From Methyloligella halotolerans (GTDB lineage: Bacteria; Pseudomonadota; Alphaproteobacteria; Rhizobiales; Methyloligellaceae), in assembly GCF_001708935.1 (NCBI RefSeq), contig NZ_MASI01000003.1, positions 99,501-163,500 on the forward strand: a DNA stretch of 64,000 nt, given 5' to 3'. The position numbers and the translations under genes were made by a program. Below the pieces are notes generated by a model. That model searched no databases, was not told the origin of the DNA, and saw only the letters and a program-made list of their open reading frames with translations. Shown in pieces: positions 19,336-29,115 of this stretch (within the stretch, counting starts at the first letter, position 1; each line of letters begins with the position of its first letter).

Positions 19336-19929
19336 CTAGAGCCAGAATATCAGCGCCGTGAGCGCCGTCAGCACGGCCAGGGTGCGATTGACGATCAGCA
19401 GCCATCTTTCGTCCTTCAGGAGCGATTTCAGGGCGGCCCCAAATGTCGTCCATGTCGCCGCGCATGGGGTCGTCGTGCACATGAAGACGCCGATCACCAG
19501 GAGCAGCGACCAGACATAGTCCGGACCGGGCGTCGTGTAGGCGGCGACTGCCGTGACGACGAGGACCCAGGATTTCGGATTGGCGAACTGGAACAGAGCC
19601 GCCTGCCAGAAGCTGATGGGCTCGGCGGCGCGGGCTTCCGGAACGCCTGCGGCACGCCACAGCTTCCATGCAAGCCAAAACAGATAGAGCGTCCCGCCGA
19701 ACTTGATGACGAGCTGCAAGCGAGGCTCCACCGCAAAGGCCGCGCCCAGGCCTGCACCCACGACGGCCATCTGGGCCGCGCCGCCCACGGGGATGCCGAA
19801 CATGTGGGGGAGAGTCCGCCTCAGGCCGAAGATCAGCCCGGAGGTGGTCAGCATCATGTTGTTGGGGCCCGGCGTGATCGCCATGACGAAAACGTAGAGG
19901 GCGATGGGCGCTGCCAGGGCGAGGTTCAT
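19336..19929 (-). CDS. LysE/RhtB-family amino-acid exporter
   Basis: The protein is 197 residues from the ATG at 19929; the longer frame adds a non-membrane 34-residue leader. The N-terminal signature ITPGPNNMML, followed by GLRRTLPHMFGIPVG, is characteristic of the LysE/RhtB six-helix exporters, which pump amino acids or derivatives out of the cell. FANPKSWVLVVTAVAAY marks the second half. It is divergent from sitA and shares that intergenic region, and is upstream of the MetX-like hydrolase. Confidence 0.85.
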   Translation of the reverse strand: MNLALAAPIALYVFVMAITPGPNNMMLTTSGLIFGLRRTLPHMFGIPVGGAAQMAVVGAGLGAAFAVEPRLQLVIKFGGTLYLFWLAWKLWRAAGVPEARAAEPISFWQAALFQFANPKSWVLVVTAVAAYTTPGPDYVWSLLLVIGVFMCTTTPCAATWTTFGAALKSLLKDERWLLIVNRTLAVLTALTALIFWL

Positions 19930-20084
19930 CGGGAAGCCTGGATGACGGGTGAACGGCAGGGGCGTGCCGGACGTGGGAAGTGAACGTGCAGCCGGATCAC
20001 TGCATGGCGCGGACCGCCGGTGCTTGTCCATATGGGATCGCGCGCTTCCGCGCGAAACGGGCCAATTCGCCGCCCTTTATTTTA

Positions 20085-20101
20085 TTGCAAATGATTCGCA
20101 A
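20085..20101. promoter_or_regulatory. Mur/Fur-type metal regulator box upstream of sitA
   Basis: The 17-base sequence TTGCAAATGATTCGCAA is a near-perfect dyad: 14 of 17 positions match its own reverse complement. It resembles the manganese-responsive Mur (Fur-family) sites that control sitABCD in rhizobia. It lies about 77 bases before the sitA start, between sitA and the divergent lysE gene. Assignment to Mur is inference. Confidence 0.65.
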
Positions 20102-20177
20102 CTAGCTTAGGCGGGAAGAGACAGGAAAGTCCGGCGTGGTCGCGACATCGCGCCGGTTCCGTCGTCTGGAGAGCTGC

Positions 20178-21125
20178 ATGAGATTTCGCAATCGGTTGGA
20201 GCGGGCAGGGCAGATCACGAGGCGCGCCTGCGTCCTGGGTCTGGCGGTCCTGCTCGTGCTGCCGCTTGCGGCGTGCGGCGATGCCGAGATGGGCGGTGCA
20301 GACGACGGCAAGCTGAAGGTGCTGACCACCTTCACCGTGATTGCCGACATGGCCCGCAACGTCGCCGGCGATAAGGCGGTGGTGGAATCCATCACCAAGC
20401 CTGGCGCCGAGATTCACAACTACCAGCCGACACCGGGTGATCTCGTGAAGGCCCAAGGCGCCGACCTCATCTTGTGGAACGGGCTCGACCTGGAGCGCTG
20501 GTTCCAGAAGTTCTTCAGGAACCTTAGCGATGTGCCGGGTGTCGTTATCTCCGACGGGGTGAAGCCGATCGGGATCGGCGAGGGACCCTATTCCGGCAAG
20601 CCGAACCCCCATGCCTGGATGTCGGTCTCCGACGGGGTGATCTATGTGCAGAACATCCGCGACGCGCTGGCGAAGGCGGACCCGAAAAACGCAGAGACCT
20701 ACAAGAAGAATGCAGCCGCCTATATCGAGAAGCTCAATGCCATGGCGAAGCCCATCCGCGAAACGCTAGACGGGGTGCCGGAGAACAAGCGCTGGCTGGT
20801 GACGAGTGAAGGCGCGTTCAGCTATCTCGCCCGGGATTACGGGCTGAAGGAACTCTATCTCTGGCCGATCAACGCCGATTCCCAGGGGACGCCCCAGCAG
20901 GTGCGCGCGGTGATCGATCAGATGAAGGCCCACGACATTCCGGTGATCTTCTCCGAAAGCACGGTTTCGGCGTCGCCGGCGAAGCAAGTCGCGCGGGAGA
21001 CGGGGGCGAAATATGGCGGCGTCCTCTACGTCGACTCCCTGAGCGAGGCGGGCGGCCCCGTGCCGACATATTTGGACCTATTGCGGGTTACGTCGGAACG
21101 CATCGCCGAGGGGCTGCGCCAATGA
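20178..21125 (+). CDS. sitA: manganese/iron ABC transporter substrate-binding lipoprotein
   Basis: The protein is 315 residues from the ATG at 20178. A lipoprotein signal (LAAC lipobox) is followed by the metal-binding SBP fold of the SitA/ZnuA class. The likely ligands are visible: His in IHNYQPTP, His in NPHAWMS, Glu in VTSEGAFSY and Asp in YVDSLS. That ligand set, with no His-rich loop, fits Mn2+/Fe2+ rather than zinc. It heads a tight operon sitABCD (13-base gap to sitB, then four-base overlaps), with a Mur-type box upstream. The complex brings metal into the cytoplasm. Confidence 0.85.
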   Translation: MRFRNRLERAGQITRRACVLGLAVLLVLPLAACGDAEMGGADDGKLKVLTTFTVIADMARNVAGDKAVVESITKPGAEIHNYQPTPGDLVKAQGADLILWNGLDLERWFQKFFRNLSDVPGVVISDGVKPIGIGEGPYSGKPNPHAWMSVSDGVIYVQNIRDALAKADPKNAETYKKNAAAYIEKLNAMAKPIRETLDGVPENKRWLVTSEGAFSYLARDYGLKELYLWPINADSQGTPQQVRAVIDQMKAHDIPVIFSESTVSASPAKQVARETGAKYGGVLYVDSLSEAGGPVPTYLDLLRVTSERIAEGLRQ

Positions 21126-21138
21126 AAGGGCCGACCCG

Positions 21139-22110
21139 ATGAAGACGGCCGCCAGCGATCTTGAGGAGGGCCACGGCGGCGCCGGTCTCGACGGCATCGC
21201 GGTCGACGATGTGACGGTGAGCTACCGGAACGGCACGACGGCTCTCCGCGACGTCAGCTTCACGATCCCGACCGGCACAATCACCGCTCTGGTCGGCGTG
21301 AACGGCAGCGGCAAGTCGACCCTGTTCAAGGCGATCATGGGATTCCTGCGCGCCGGCAAGGGCTCCATCTCGATCCTCGGGCGCAGCGTGCGGGACGCCC
21401 TGAAAGAGACGCTGGTCGCCTACGTGCCGCAAGCCGAAGAGGTGGACTGGAACTTCCCCGTTCTGGTGGAGGACGTGGTCATGATGGGCCGGTATGGCCA
21501 CATGAACATGCTGCGCATTCCGAGGAAGCGGGATCACGAGGCGGTGGCGGGGGCGCTTGCACGGGTCAACATGACCGAGTTCGCCAAGCGCCAGATCGGC
21601 GAGCTTTCCGGGGGCCAGAAGAAGCGCGTTTTTCTCGCCCGCGCGCTGGCCCAAGACGCTCAGGTGATCCTGCTCGACGAGCCGTTCACGGGCGTGGACG
21701 TCAAGACCGAGGAGGCGATCATCCGGCTTCTGAAGGGGTTGCGGGACGAAGGCCGGGTGATGCTCGTCTCGACCCATAATCTCGGCAGCGTTCCGGAATT
21801 CTGCGACCGCACGGTGCTCCTGAAGCAGACGGTGCTGGATGCGGGACCGACGCCGGAGGTGTTCACGGAGGAGAATTTGCGCCGGACCTTCGGCGGTGTG
21901 CTCCGGCATTTCGTGCTGCCGGGCGAGCGGGGCGCCGATGGTCATCCGGGCGAGAGCGTGACGGTGATCTCGGACGACGAGCGTCCCTTCGTCGTCTACG
22001 GGGACGAGGGGGAGGAGCTCTCGGCGAAGCCCGTGAAGGCGCGGACGTCGAAGAAGGAGACGCCGAAGAAGCCCATGCCGAAGCCTCGGCGCAGGACGCC
22101 TCGCACATGA
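21139..22110 (+). CDS. sitB: manganese/iron ABC transporter ATPase
   Basis: The 323-residue protein contains Walker [11 protein letters not shown]-loop VPQAEEVDW, signature LSGGQKKRV, Walker B VILLDEPF and the H-loop STHN. It resembles SitB/MntB. A C-terminal tail of about 60 residues beyond the usual core is rich in Lys, Pro and Arg, of unknown use. Its stop overlaps the sitC start by four bases, which suggests translational coupling. Confidence 0.85.
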   Translation: MKTAASDLEEGHGGAGLDGIAVDDVTVSYRNGTTALRDVSFTIPTGTITALVGVNGSGKSTLFKAIMGFLRAGKGSISILGRSVRDALKETLVAYVPQAEEVDWNFPVLVEDVVMMGRYGHMNMLRIPRKRDHEAVAGALARVNMTEFAKRQIGELSGGQKKRVFLARALAQDAQVILLDEPFTGVDVKTEEAIIRLLKGLRDEGRVMLVSTHNLGSVPEFCDRTVLLKQTVLDAGPTPEVFTEENLRRTFGGVLRHFVLPGERGADGHPGESVTVISDDERPFVVYGDEGEELSAKPVKARTSKKETPKKPMPKPRRRTPRT

Positions 22111-23015
22111 TCGACACGCTGCTCCAGCCCTTCGGTTACGGCTACATGGTCAACGCGATGTGGGTGAGCGCGCTGGTCGGCGGAGTTTGCGCGTTCCTGT
22201 CGGCCTATCTCATGCTGAAGGGGTGGTCGTTGATCGGCGATGCCCTGTCTCACTCCATCGTTCCCGGCGTGGCCGGTGCTTTCATGCTGGGGCTGCCGTT
22301 CTCCTTCGGCGCCTTCATCGCTGGCGGTCTGGCCGCCGGGGCCATGCTGTTCCTGAATGAGCGGACGAAGCTGAAGGAAGACGCCATCATCGGGCTGATC
22401 TTCACCTCGTTCTTCGGGCTCGGCCTGTTCATGGTCTCTCTGTCACCCACCTCGGTGGATGTGCAGCAGATCGTGCTGGGCAACGTGCTGGCGATCACAC
22501 CGGAGGACACCTTGCAGCTGGTTCTCATAGCGGGCGTCTCGCTTGTGCTGCTGACTCTGAAATGGCGAGACCTGATGGCGGTGTTCTTCGACGAGAACCA
22601 CGCCCATTCGGCGGGGCTGAATCCGCCCGCCATGAAGTTCCTTTTCTTCACACTGCTGAGCGCCTGCACGGTGGCCGCGCTGCTGACCGTCGGGGCCTTT
22701 CTCGTGATCGCCCTGGTGGTGACGCCCGGGGCGACCGCGTATCTCCTGACGGACCGGTTTCCGCGTCTGATCGTGATCTCGATCCTTATCGGAGCGGTGA
22801 CAAGCTTCCTCGGCGCTTATGCGAGCTACTTCCTCGACGGCGCGACGGGCGGCGTCATCGTGGTGCTGCAGACATTGGTCTTCCTCACGGCCTTTGTCTT
22901 CGCCCCGAAGCATGGAATGCTGGCTGCGCGCCGGAAGGTAGCCGACGCTCTGAAGGAGACATCTGAGCAGAACGAGCCTTCTGAACAGGAAAGGACCTCG
23001 GAGGTACCGGCATGA
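22107..23015 (+). CDS. sitC: manganese/iron ABC transporter permease SitC
   Basis: This 302-residue ABC-3 family membrane protein has eight or nine hydrophobic segments. [21 protein letters not shown] is the permease motif of the metal-uptake family, in which the His may contact metal. It pairs with SitD, which overlaps its end by four bases. The C-terminal 20 residues are Glu/Ser-rich and cytoplasmic. Confidence 0.85.
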   Translation: MIDTLLQPFGYGYMVNAMWVSALVGGVCAFLSAYLMLKGWSLIGDALSHSIVPGVAGAFMLGLPFSFGAFIAGGLAAGAMLFLNERTKLKEDAIIGLIFTSFFGLGLFMVSLSPTSVDVQQIVLGNVLAITPEDTLQLVLIAGVSLVLLTLKWRDLMAVFFDENHAHSAGLNPPAMKFLFFTLLSACTVAALLTVGAFLVIALVVTPGATAYLLTDRFPRLIVISILIGAVTSFLGAYASYFLDGATGGVIVVLQTLVFLTAFVFAPKHGMLAARRKVADALKETSEQNEPSEQERTSEVPA

Positions 23016-23848
23016 GCCTGCTCTTGGCCCATCCGGAGGCCCCGTTCCTGTTTCCCTTCATGCAGCAGGCCTTCCTGATCGCGCTCTGCGTGGCGGTGCC
23101 GACGGCGCTGCTCTCCTGCTTCCTGGTCCTGAAGGGCTGGGCGCTGCTGGGCGATGCGACAAGTCACGCCGTCTTGCCGGGGGTCGTGCTCGCCTATGTG
23201 GCAGGGATCCCGTTGGGGATTGGAGCCTTTGCCGCGGGCATGCTCTGCGCGCTTGCCACAGGCTTCCTACGCGAGAATAGCCGGGTAAAGCAGGACACGG
23301 TCATGGGCGTGGTGTTCTCCGGCATGTTCGGGCTCGGCATCGTGCTCTACACCCAGATCGATACCAACCTGCATCTGGAGCACATCCTGTTCGGCGACAT
23401 GCTGGGCGTCGGCTGGGACGACATCGCCCAATCGGCGATCATCGCCCTCGTCGTGGTCGGGGCCATCGTCCTGAAGTGGCGCGACCTGCTGCTGCACGCT
23501 TTCGATCCGCAGCAGGCCAAGGCGATCGGCCTGCCGGTGCGCCTGCTTCATTACGGATTGCTCTGCATCCTGTCGCTGACGATCGTCGGTGCGCTTCAGG
23601 CCGTCGGGATCATTCTCGCGATCGCCATGCTGATCGCGCCGGGCGCTATCGCCTTTCTGATCACGAAGCGTTTCGGCGCGATGCTAATGACGTCGATGGC
23701 GGTTGCCGTAGGCTGCTCGCTCCTCGGGGTCTATCTCAGCTTCTTCATCGACAGCGCGCCCGCGCCCACTATCGTGCTGCTGATGACGTGCGTGTTCATC
23801 GGCGCTTTCGTGTCGACCCGGCGTCCGGCAGCTGCCGAGCCGGTCTAG
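23012..23848 (+). CDS. sitD: manganese/iron ABC transporter permease SitD
   Basis: This 278-residue ABC-3 permease is homologous to SitC: ALLGDATSHAVLPGVVLAYV is the equivalent motif. About eight hydrophobic segments are visible. It is the last gene of the sit operon and its stop overlaps by four bases the stop of the convergent AraC-type regulator gene. Confidence 0.85.
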   Translation: MSLLLAHPEAPFLFPFMQQAFLIALCVAVPTALLSCFLVLKGWALLGDATSHAVLPGVVLAYVAGIPLGIGAFAAGMLCALATGFLRENSRVKQDTVMGVVFSGMFGLGIVLYTQIDTNLHLEHILFGDMLGVGWDDIAQSAIIALVVVGAIVLKWRDLLLHAFDPQQAKAIGLPVRLLHYGLLCILSLTIVGALQAVGIILAIAMLIAPGAIAFLITKRFGAMLMTSMAVAVGCSLLGVYLSFFIDSAPAPTIVLLMTCVFIGAFVSTRRPAAAEPV

Positions 23849-24627
23849 TTGCCGCGCACGCCGGCAAGCCGTGGCGGTGCGCCGAACGCCCTCCGAAACG
23901 CATGGACGAAATGGGACTGGTCGAAGAAGCCGGCGGCATGGGCGGCGGCGGTGCCGTTGCTCCCATTCGCGGCCTCGCTGATCGCCGACCGGAGCCGGCG
24001 CCATGTGCGATACCTGCGGACCGGCACGCCGACGGTTTCGGCAAAGAGATGCTGCATGCGGGAGACGGACAGGCCGATCTCCGCCGCCAAGCTCTCGGCC
24101 GGGATCTGTTCCGTCAGGTCGTCCGACAGGCGACGTACGAGCTTTGCGACGCGCGGATCGATTTCGGAGTGGGCGCGCGCATGTGCGTAGGAAACGAGGT
24201 CGGACAGGGCATGCTGGGCCCAGCTCTGGCTGTCCGAGGACTCGAAGAGTTCGCGGAAGACATCGAGAGTCGCGGACCGTCCCACGACGACGCCATCCTC
24301 CTCTCCGGATGCATCTTGGAGGATGGGGAGGAGCGCCTCCGTGCCCGCTAGATCCGGTTCGAGATAGAGGACCGAAAGGGGTTCGCCGCCCATGTCGAAC
24401 TCGTAGCGGGTGCCGGCCGGAATGATCGCGGCGCTAGCGAGACGCCAAGCGCCGCCGCCGATGCGCAGGCGGAAGGTGCCGTAGAGCCCCGTGAGGAGCA
24501 CCGGGGTGGCGTGGCTGTGGGAGACGTTGTGGCCGAGCGGTCCTGCGAAGAACGCGCGGTCCGGCCCCACATGCCAAAGCGGACGCGGCTCTTCTAAGCC
24601 GGCAGCAGATTCATACAAGCGCGTCAT
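23845..24627 (-). CDS. AraC-family transcriptional regulator
   Basis: The 260-residue protein has an N-terminal cupin-like sensing domain (VGPDRAFFAGPLGHNVSHSHATPVLL, with His residues) and a C-terminal pair of helix-turn-helix motifs typical of AraC (SLAAEIGLSVSRMQHLF, AAHAAGFFDQSHFVHAFRRAFG). It is divergent from the metallo-hydrolase gene by 54 bases, which makes that gene the most likely target. The effector is unknown. Confidence 0.85.
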   Translation of the reverse strand: MTRLYESAAGLEEPRPLWHVGPDRAFFAGPLGHNVSHSHATPVLLTGLYGTFRLRIGGGAWRLASAAIIPAGTRYEFDMGGEPLSVLYLEPDLAGTEALLPILQDASGEEDGVVVGRSATLDVFRELFESSDSQSWAQHALSDLVSYAHARAHSEIDPRVAKLVRRLSDDLTEQIPAESLAAEIGLSVSRMQHLFAETVGVPVRRYRTWRRLRSAISEAANGSNGTAAAHAAGFFDQSHFVHAFRRAFGAPPRLAGVRGN

Positions 24628-24681
24628 GGGCTTCGTCGCTCAGTCTCCGAACTCGGTCGATCATCCATAGGGAGACGGAGA

Positions 24682-25701
24682 ATGGCAGAGGAAGCGAAGC
24701 GGCGAAAGTTCGAGATCACGAGGCGTGGGGCGCTGACAGCTGCGGCCGGCGCTGCGCTGCTGCCGTTCGCCGCGGGCTTGCCGATAAGGCAGGCGCGTGG
24801 GGCGGCTCCTTATCTCGAGCCGGCCTATCCGACCCATTACCGCTTCCGGCTCGGCGATTTCGAGATCACCACGATCATGGATGCGCGGGCGACCATCGAC
24901 GGGCCGTGGCCCATCGTCGGTCAGGATCAGCCGCAAGAGAAAGTGGAAGCCTTGATGCGGGAGAACCTCTTGCCCGAGACCCGCTTCCGGCCCGGGTTCA
25001 CGCCAACGATCGTGAACACGGGCAAGGAGCTGATCCTGTTCGACACGGGCAATGGCGACAACGGCTTCGTGCCGCGTCCCGATGGGGGTTGGCTGTCCGC
25101 CCAGCTCGGCCCGGCCGGGTTCAAGCCGGAGGATTTCGACATCGTCGTCTTGACCCATTGCCACCCGGACCATGTCGGCGGGCTCATGGAGAAGGGCAAA
25201 TGGACCTTCCCGAACGCCCGCTACGTGATCGGCGCGAAAGAGCACGATTTCTGGCGAGGCGATGCGGCGCTTTCCGCCGACAAGGAAAGCAACGACTACA
25301 AGAGCGCCGTTCTGTTTCGCAGCCATGTGGCGCCCCTCGACCCAAAGCTGACGCGTATCGAGCCGGGCGATTCGGTGGTGCCGGGAATCGAGGCGGTCGC
25401 CGCGTTCGGCCACACGCCGGGCCATCTGGCCTTCCATCTGGAAAGCAACGGCAAGCAACTGCTGCTTTGGGCCGACTGCGCCCATCACGAGGTTGCGTCC
25501 CTCGCGCGGCCCGACTGGGACGCCCTGTTCGATATGGACAAGGCGCAAGGTGCGGAAACCCGCCGCCGGATCTATGCGATGGCGGCGCGAGAGAGGCTGC
25601 CCGTGGCCGGTTATCACACGTCCTTCCCGTCGGTGGGCTTCGTGGAAGAGCACGGTTCAGGGTATCGCTGGGTGCCCGTCACTTACCAATTGGACCTGTG
25701 A
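24682..25701 (+). CDS. Tat-exported metallo-beta-lactamase-fold hydrolase
   Basis: The 339-residue protein begins with a twin-arginine-type signal (ITRRGALTAAAGAAL). The metallo-beta-lactamase fold follows, with the metal motif THCHPDHVGG, later GHTPGHLAF, ADCAHH and GYHTSFP. These complete a typical dinuclear zinc site. The fold covers lactonases, thioesterases and similar hydrolases; which one applies is not decided. Export in folded form via Tat fits a metal enzyme. It is divergent from the AraC regulator. Confidence 0.8.
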   Translation: MAEEAKRRKFEITRRGALTAAAGAALLPFAAGLPIRQARGAAPYLEPAYPTHYRFRLGDFEITTIMDARATIDGPWPIVGQDQPQEKVEALMRENLLPETRFRPGFTPTIVNTGKELILFDTGNGDNGFVPRPDGGWLSAQLGPAGFKPEDFDIVVLTHCHPDHVGGLMEKGKWTFPNARYVIGAKEHDFWRGDAALSADKESNDYKSAVLFRSHVAPLDPKLTRIEPGDSVVPGIEAVAAFGHTPGHLAFHLESNGKQLLLWADCAHHEVASLARPDWDALFDMDKAQGAETRRRIYAMAARERLPVAGYHTSFPSVGFVEEHGSGYRWVPVTYQLDL

Positions 25702-25866
25702 AATTGCGAGTTGGACCTTTGTGGTTCTCAACCTTTGCTTGAATCAAAAAATTCTATCGCGCGATTTGATTTCATAATCGACAAACACCATATGCGCCAT
25801 TAGGGTGCGCCCCCTACCACCAAGTCGGTAAACCGACGGTCCAAGTCTGGGGAGACTTTCGAGAGC

Positions 25867-27998
25867 ATGAACGAACAATTGCCAAGCTCTCGGTTTTATG
25901 GCGGGTGTCCGCACGATTGTCCGGACACCTGCGCCATGGTCTACGAGGTGGTCGACGGACAGCTGGTCGAGGTCCGCGGCAATAAGAACCACCCGATGAC
26001 CCGCGGCACGCTCTGCGTGAAGTTGAAAGATTATCACGACCACCACTACAACCCGGATCGGGTTCTCTATCCGCTGAAGCGGTCGGGGCCGAAAGGCTCC
26101 ATGGAGTTTGAGCGCATCTCGTGGGACGAGGCGCTGGACACCATCAAGACCCGGTGGACGGAGATCATCGACACATACGGCTCGCAGGCCATCATGCCCT
26201 ACAGCTATCTCGGCAACGAGGGGCTGGTGCAGGGGCTGACCGCGGGCGATGCGTTCTTCAACAAGCTCGGCACGACGGTCAACGAGAAGACGTTCTGCGC
26301 GTCCGGCTCATCGACCGCGTGGCTCTTGAGCGTCGGACCGACGGGCGGCGTCGATCCGGAGAGCTTCGTGCATTCGAAGTTCATCGTGATCTGGGCCTGC
26401 AACTCGATCTCGACCAATCTGCATCACTGGCCCTTCGTGCTGGAGGCCCGCAAAAACGGCGCCAAGGTGGTGGTGATCGACACGTATCGGTCCCGCACGG
26501 CCAAGGCCGCCGATTGGCATATCTGCCCGAAGCCCGGCACCGACGGTGCGCTGGCCATGGGCATCATCAATGCCATCGTCGAAGGCGGGCTGGTCGATCA
26601 GACTACGTCGACAACTATACGGTCGGCTTCGAGGATCTGAAGGCGCGCGCCGCAGACTTCACGCCCGAGTATGTCGAGAAGATTACCGGCGTTCCTGCTG
26701 CCGAGATCACTCAATTCGCACGCGAATTCGCCACCACGCAGCCTTCCGTGATCCGGCTGGGCGTGGCACTGGAGCGTCATGCGGGCGGCGGCCAGACCAT
26801 CCGCGCGGTGTGCGCCATTCCGGCTCTGACCGGTTCCTGGCGCCATGTCGGCGGCGGGCTGCTGCAGATGCCGCTCTGGGAGTTTCCGGTCCATTGGGAC
26901 CGCGTCTCGCGGCCGGACTGGATCAAGCCGGGCACCAGGGTGGTGAACAATCTGCGGCTCGGTCGCGCCCTGACCGGCGAGATGGAGCTCGATCCGCCGA
27001 TCAAGAGCTTCTTCTGCTACAACACCAATCCCGTGAGCCAGGCGCCCGAGACCGACAAGATCGTGGCTGGCCTGCAGCGCGAAGACCTCTTTACGGTGGT
27101 GGCGGAGCATTTCATCACCGATACGGCGCGCTACGCCGACGTCATCCTGCCGGCGACCATGGCCGGAGAGCACGACGACATGATGTTCTCCTGGGGCCAT
27201 TTCTATCTGACGCTCAATCAGAAGGCGATCGAGCCGCGGGGCGAAGCGGTCTCCAACTCGGAGATCTTCCGCCGGCTTGCCAAGGTGATGGGCTTCGACG
27301 ATCCCCGGCTCCAGATGTCCGATCAGGAGCAGATCGAGCATTTCCTCGATTGGGACGCGGACGCCATGGGCGGGATCGACATGGATTATTTCCGCGAACA
27401 TGGGTTCTTCCATCTCGCGGTGGGCACGCCGGACGACCGGCTCCCTCATGCGGAAGGCAACTTCCCGACGCCTTCGGGCAAGGTGGAGTTCAAGGTGGAA
27501 GGCGCCAAGAACTTCGTCGCGCCGCCCTTCCGGCATATGTACGAGGAAATGCAGTCCGGCGAGGACGTGGATCCGCTGCCGGGTTATGTGCCGCCGCGGG
27601 AAAGTCCGGAAACCAACGCCGATCTGGGCAAGCTTTATCCGCTGAACATCGTCTCGCCGAAGAGCCACGGCTTCCTGAACTCGTGCTACGCCAACGAGCC
27701 GCACAAGATCAAAAGCCAGGGCGAGCAGTTCGTGATGATCAGCCCGGCGGACGCGCAGGAGCGGCAGATTCGCGAAGGCGATCCCGTCCGGGTTCATAAC
27801 GGGCGCGGCAGCTTCGAAGGATTCGCCAAGGTCACGGACGACGTTCCGGCTGGCCGCGTGGTGGCGACGCTGGGCTATTGGCGGTCGCTCAACCGCTCGG
27901 ACGGATCGGTGAACTCGATCTCGTCGGACGCCCATTGCGGGCTCGGCAACGCGCCGACCTTCTCCGACAATCTGGTCGAGGTGACGCGGGTCAACTAG
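25867..27998 (+). CDS. molybdopterin oxidoreductase, DMSO-reductase family (frameshifted as sequenced)
   Basis: The first frame (25867 on) carries a [4Fe-4S] motif near the N-terminus (GGCPHDCPDTCAM, TRGTLCVK) and KTFCASGSSTAW near the molybdenum site. It breaks at 26600-26604, just after GGLVDQ. A second frame continues with YVDNYTVGFEDLKARAADF through RLGVALERHAGGGQT, PATMAGEHDD and the C-terminal cofactor-binding domain. Adding one base joins them to about 710 residues. No signal peptide is seen, so it is probably cytoplasmic, and no subunit gene is adjacent. It resembles BisC/assimilatory-type oxidoreductases; the substrate is unknown. Confidence 0.8.
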
Positions 27999-28072
27999 AC
28001 CGGCGGCGAGCCAAAGCTTCTTACAATCAAGGATGCCTGTTGCGGCGAGACGGCGTCGCGCCTGGACCGGGT

Positions 28073-28462
28073 TCAGGCCGGGACGAGGCTCGCCTCCATG
28101 GCGTCGCGCAGATCGGAGAAGGCGAAGGGCTTCTGAAGCACCGGCCGGTCGCGGTAGTTCTCGTCCAGCGACGCGATTCCCAACCCCGTGGCGAACAGGA
28201 ACGGCACGCCCCGGGCGGCGAGGGTGTCGGCGACGGGATAAACCAGCTCGCCGGCGACGTTGAGGTCTAGAATGGCCAAATCGGGCGAGCCTTGATCCAG
28301 CAGCTCGATGGCGTGCTTGACCCGCGCGGCGGGTCCTACCACTTCGCAGCCCAGCTCCTGGAGCATGTCCTCCAGGTGGAGTGCCGCCAAAGCTTCATCT
28401 TCCACCACTAGGATATGCTTGCCGCTCAAACGGCTTTCGTCAGCGAGTTGATCCATATCCAA
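28073..28462 (-). CDS. single-domain response regulator receiver protein
   Basis: The 129-residue protein is just a receiver domain. The acidic pair is in VVEDEALA, the phospho-acceptor Asp in LAILDLNV, the Thr in FLFATG, and the Lys in LQKPF. No output domain is present, so it should act by phosphotransfer or protein contact. There is no kinase gene adjacent, and its partner is unknown. It is similar to receiver domains of the type that occurs alone in rhizobia. Confidence 0.85.
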   Translation of the reverse strand: MDMDQLADESRLSGKHILVVEDEALAALHLEDMLQELGCEVVGPAARVKHAIELLDQGSPDLAILDLNVAGELVYPVADTLAARGVPFLFATGLGIASLDENYRDRPVLQKPFAFSDLRDAMEASLVPA

Positions 28463-29115
28463 CGCTCTCTACGTGCTTGGCTTTTGCAGTTGGGCTTGAT
28501 GCCTTCTGGTTTTCCGCCGCGCCCCCACCGGGTCAGATCGGAATGGTCCAGACTATCCCAGAGCGGGCCGACCGCGCTAGCAACAGGCTAAGCCGCCTGA
28601 AGGCAAGTCCTTTCATGTCGCAGCGCTCGCTATTGGGGCTGCACCGTCCGGAGAATCGCACCGAATTGCCGCCGAAATGTGCAAATGCGGGCCGTCCATC
28701 GACGAAATCGGGCTCAAAAACCGGTGCCGGACTGACTATGAAAGCGGCAGTCCTCCAGACGTGGCCAGAAAGACGGGAAAATTTCCCCGTCTTGCTACCA
28801 GACCCCCAATCCGTCGCGTGCGACCGAGCGCCGCAGGCCAACTAACTGATTTAACTACGATTTTTCGGACGCGTAATTTTTTCGAGCATTTTCGGACCGG
28901 TTCAACCTTCGTGGCTCAAATGTCACAAAGCCCCAAAAACCAAGTCGCCTGCTTTGATAGCAATTTACCTCGAAAGAGGAATCCGTATAACCAAGATCAG
29001 AACTCTCTCAAGGGAGGGACTGCCGAAGAGAGGCAGTTGGGCACTGGGGGACAACCAACCCATGCAAATCCAGCCTGAGAGTTTGGATGGGACTTTTAAT
29101 TTAGGGAAGGTGGAG
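28463..29115. other. long region upstream of the porin gene
   Basis: About 650 bases without a convincing gene. It must hold the promoter of the receiver-protein gene (minus) and that of the porin (plus). The last 120 bases hold two possible small hairpins (a CTCTCT/AGGGAG arm pair near 29003-29017, and ACTGCC 29019-29024 with GGCAGT 29032-29037), so a structured leader is possible. The open frame at 28381-28845 overlaps the receiver gene and looks like a shadow. Confidence 0.4.

Noticed and set aside
28381-28845. Open frame of 154 residues on the plus strand
   Set aside because: It overlaps the receiver gene, has no ribosome site and shows no protein-like pattern.
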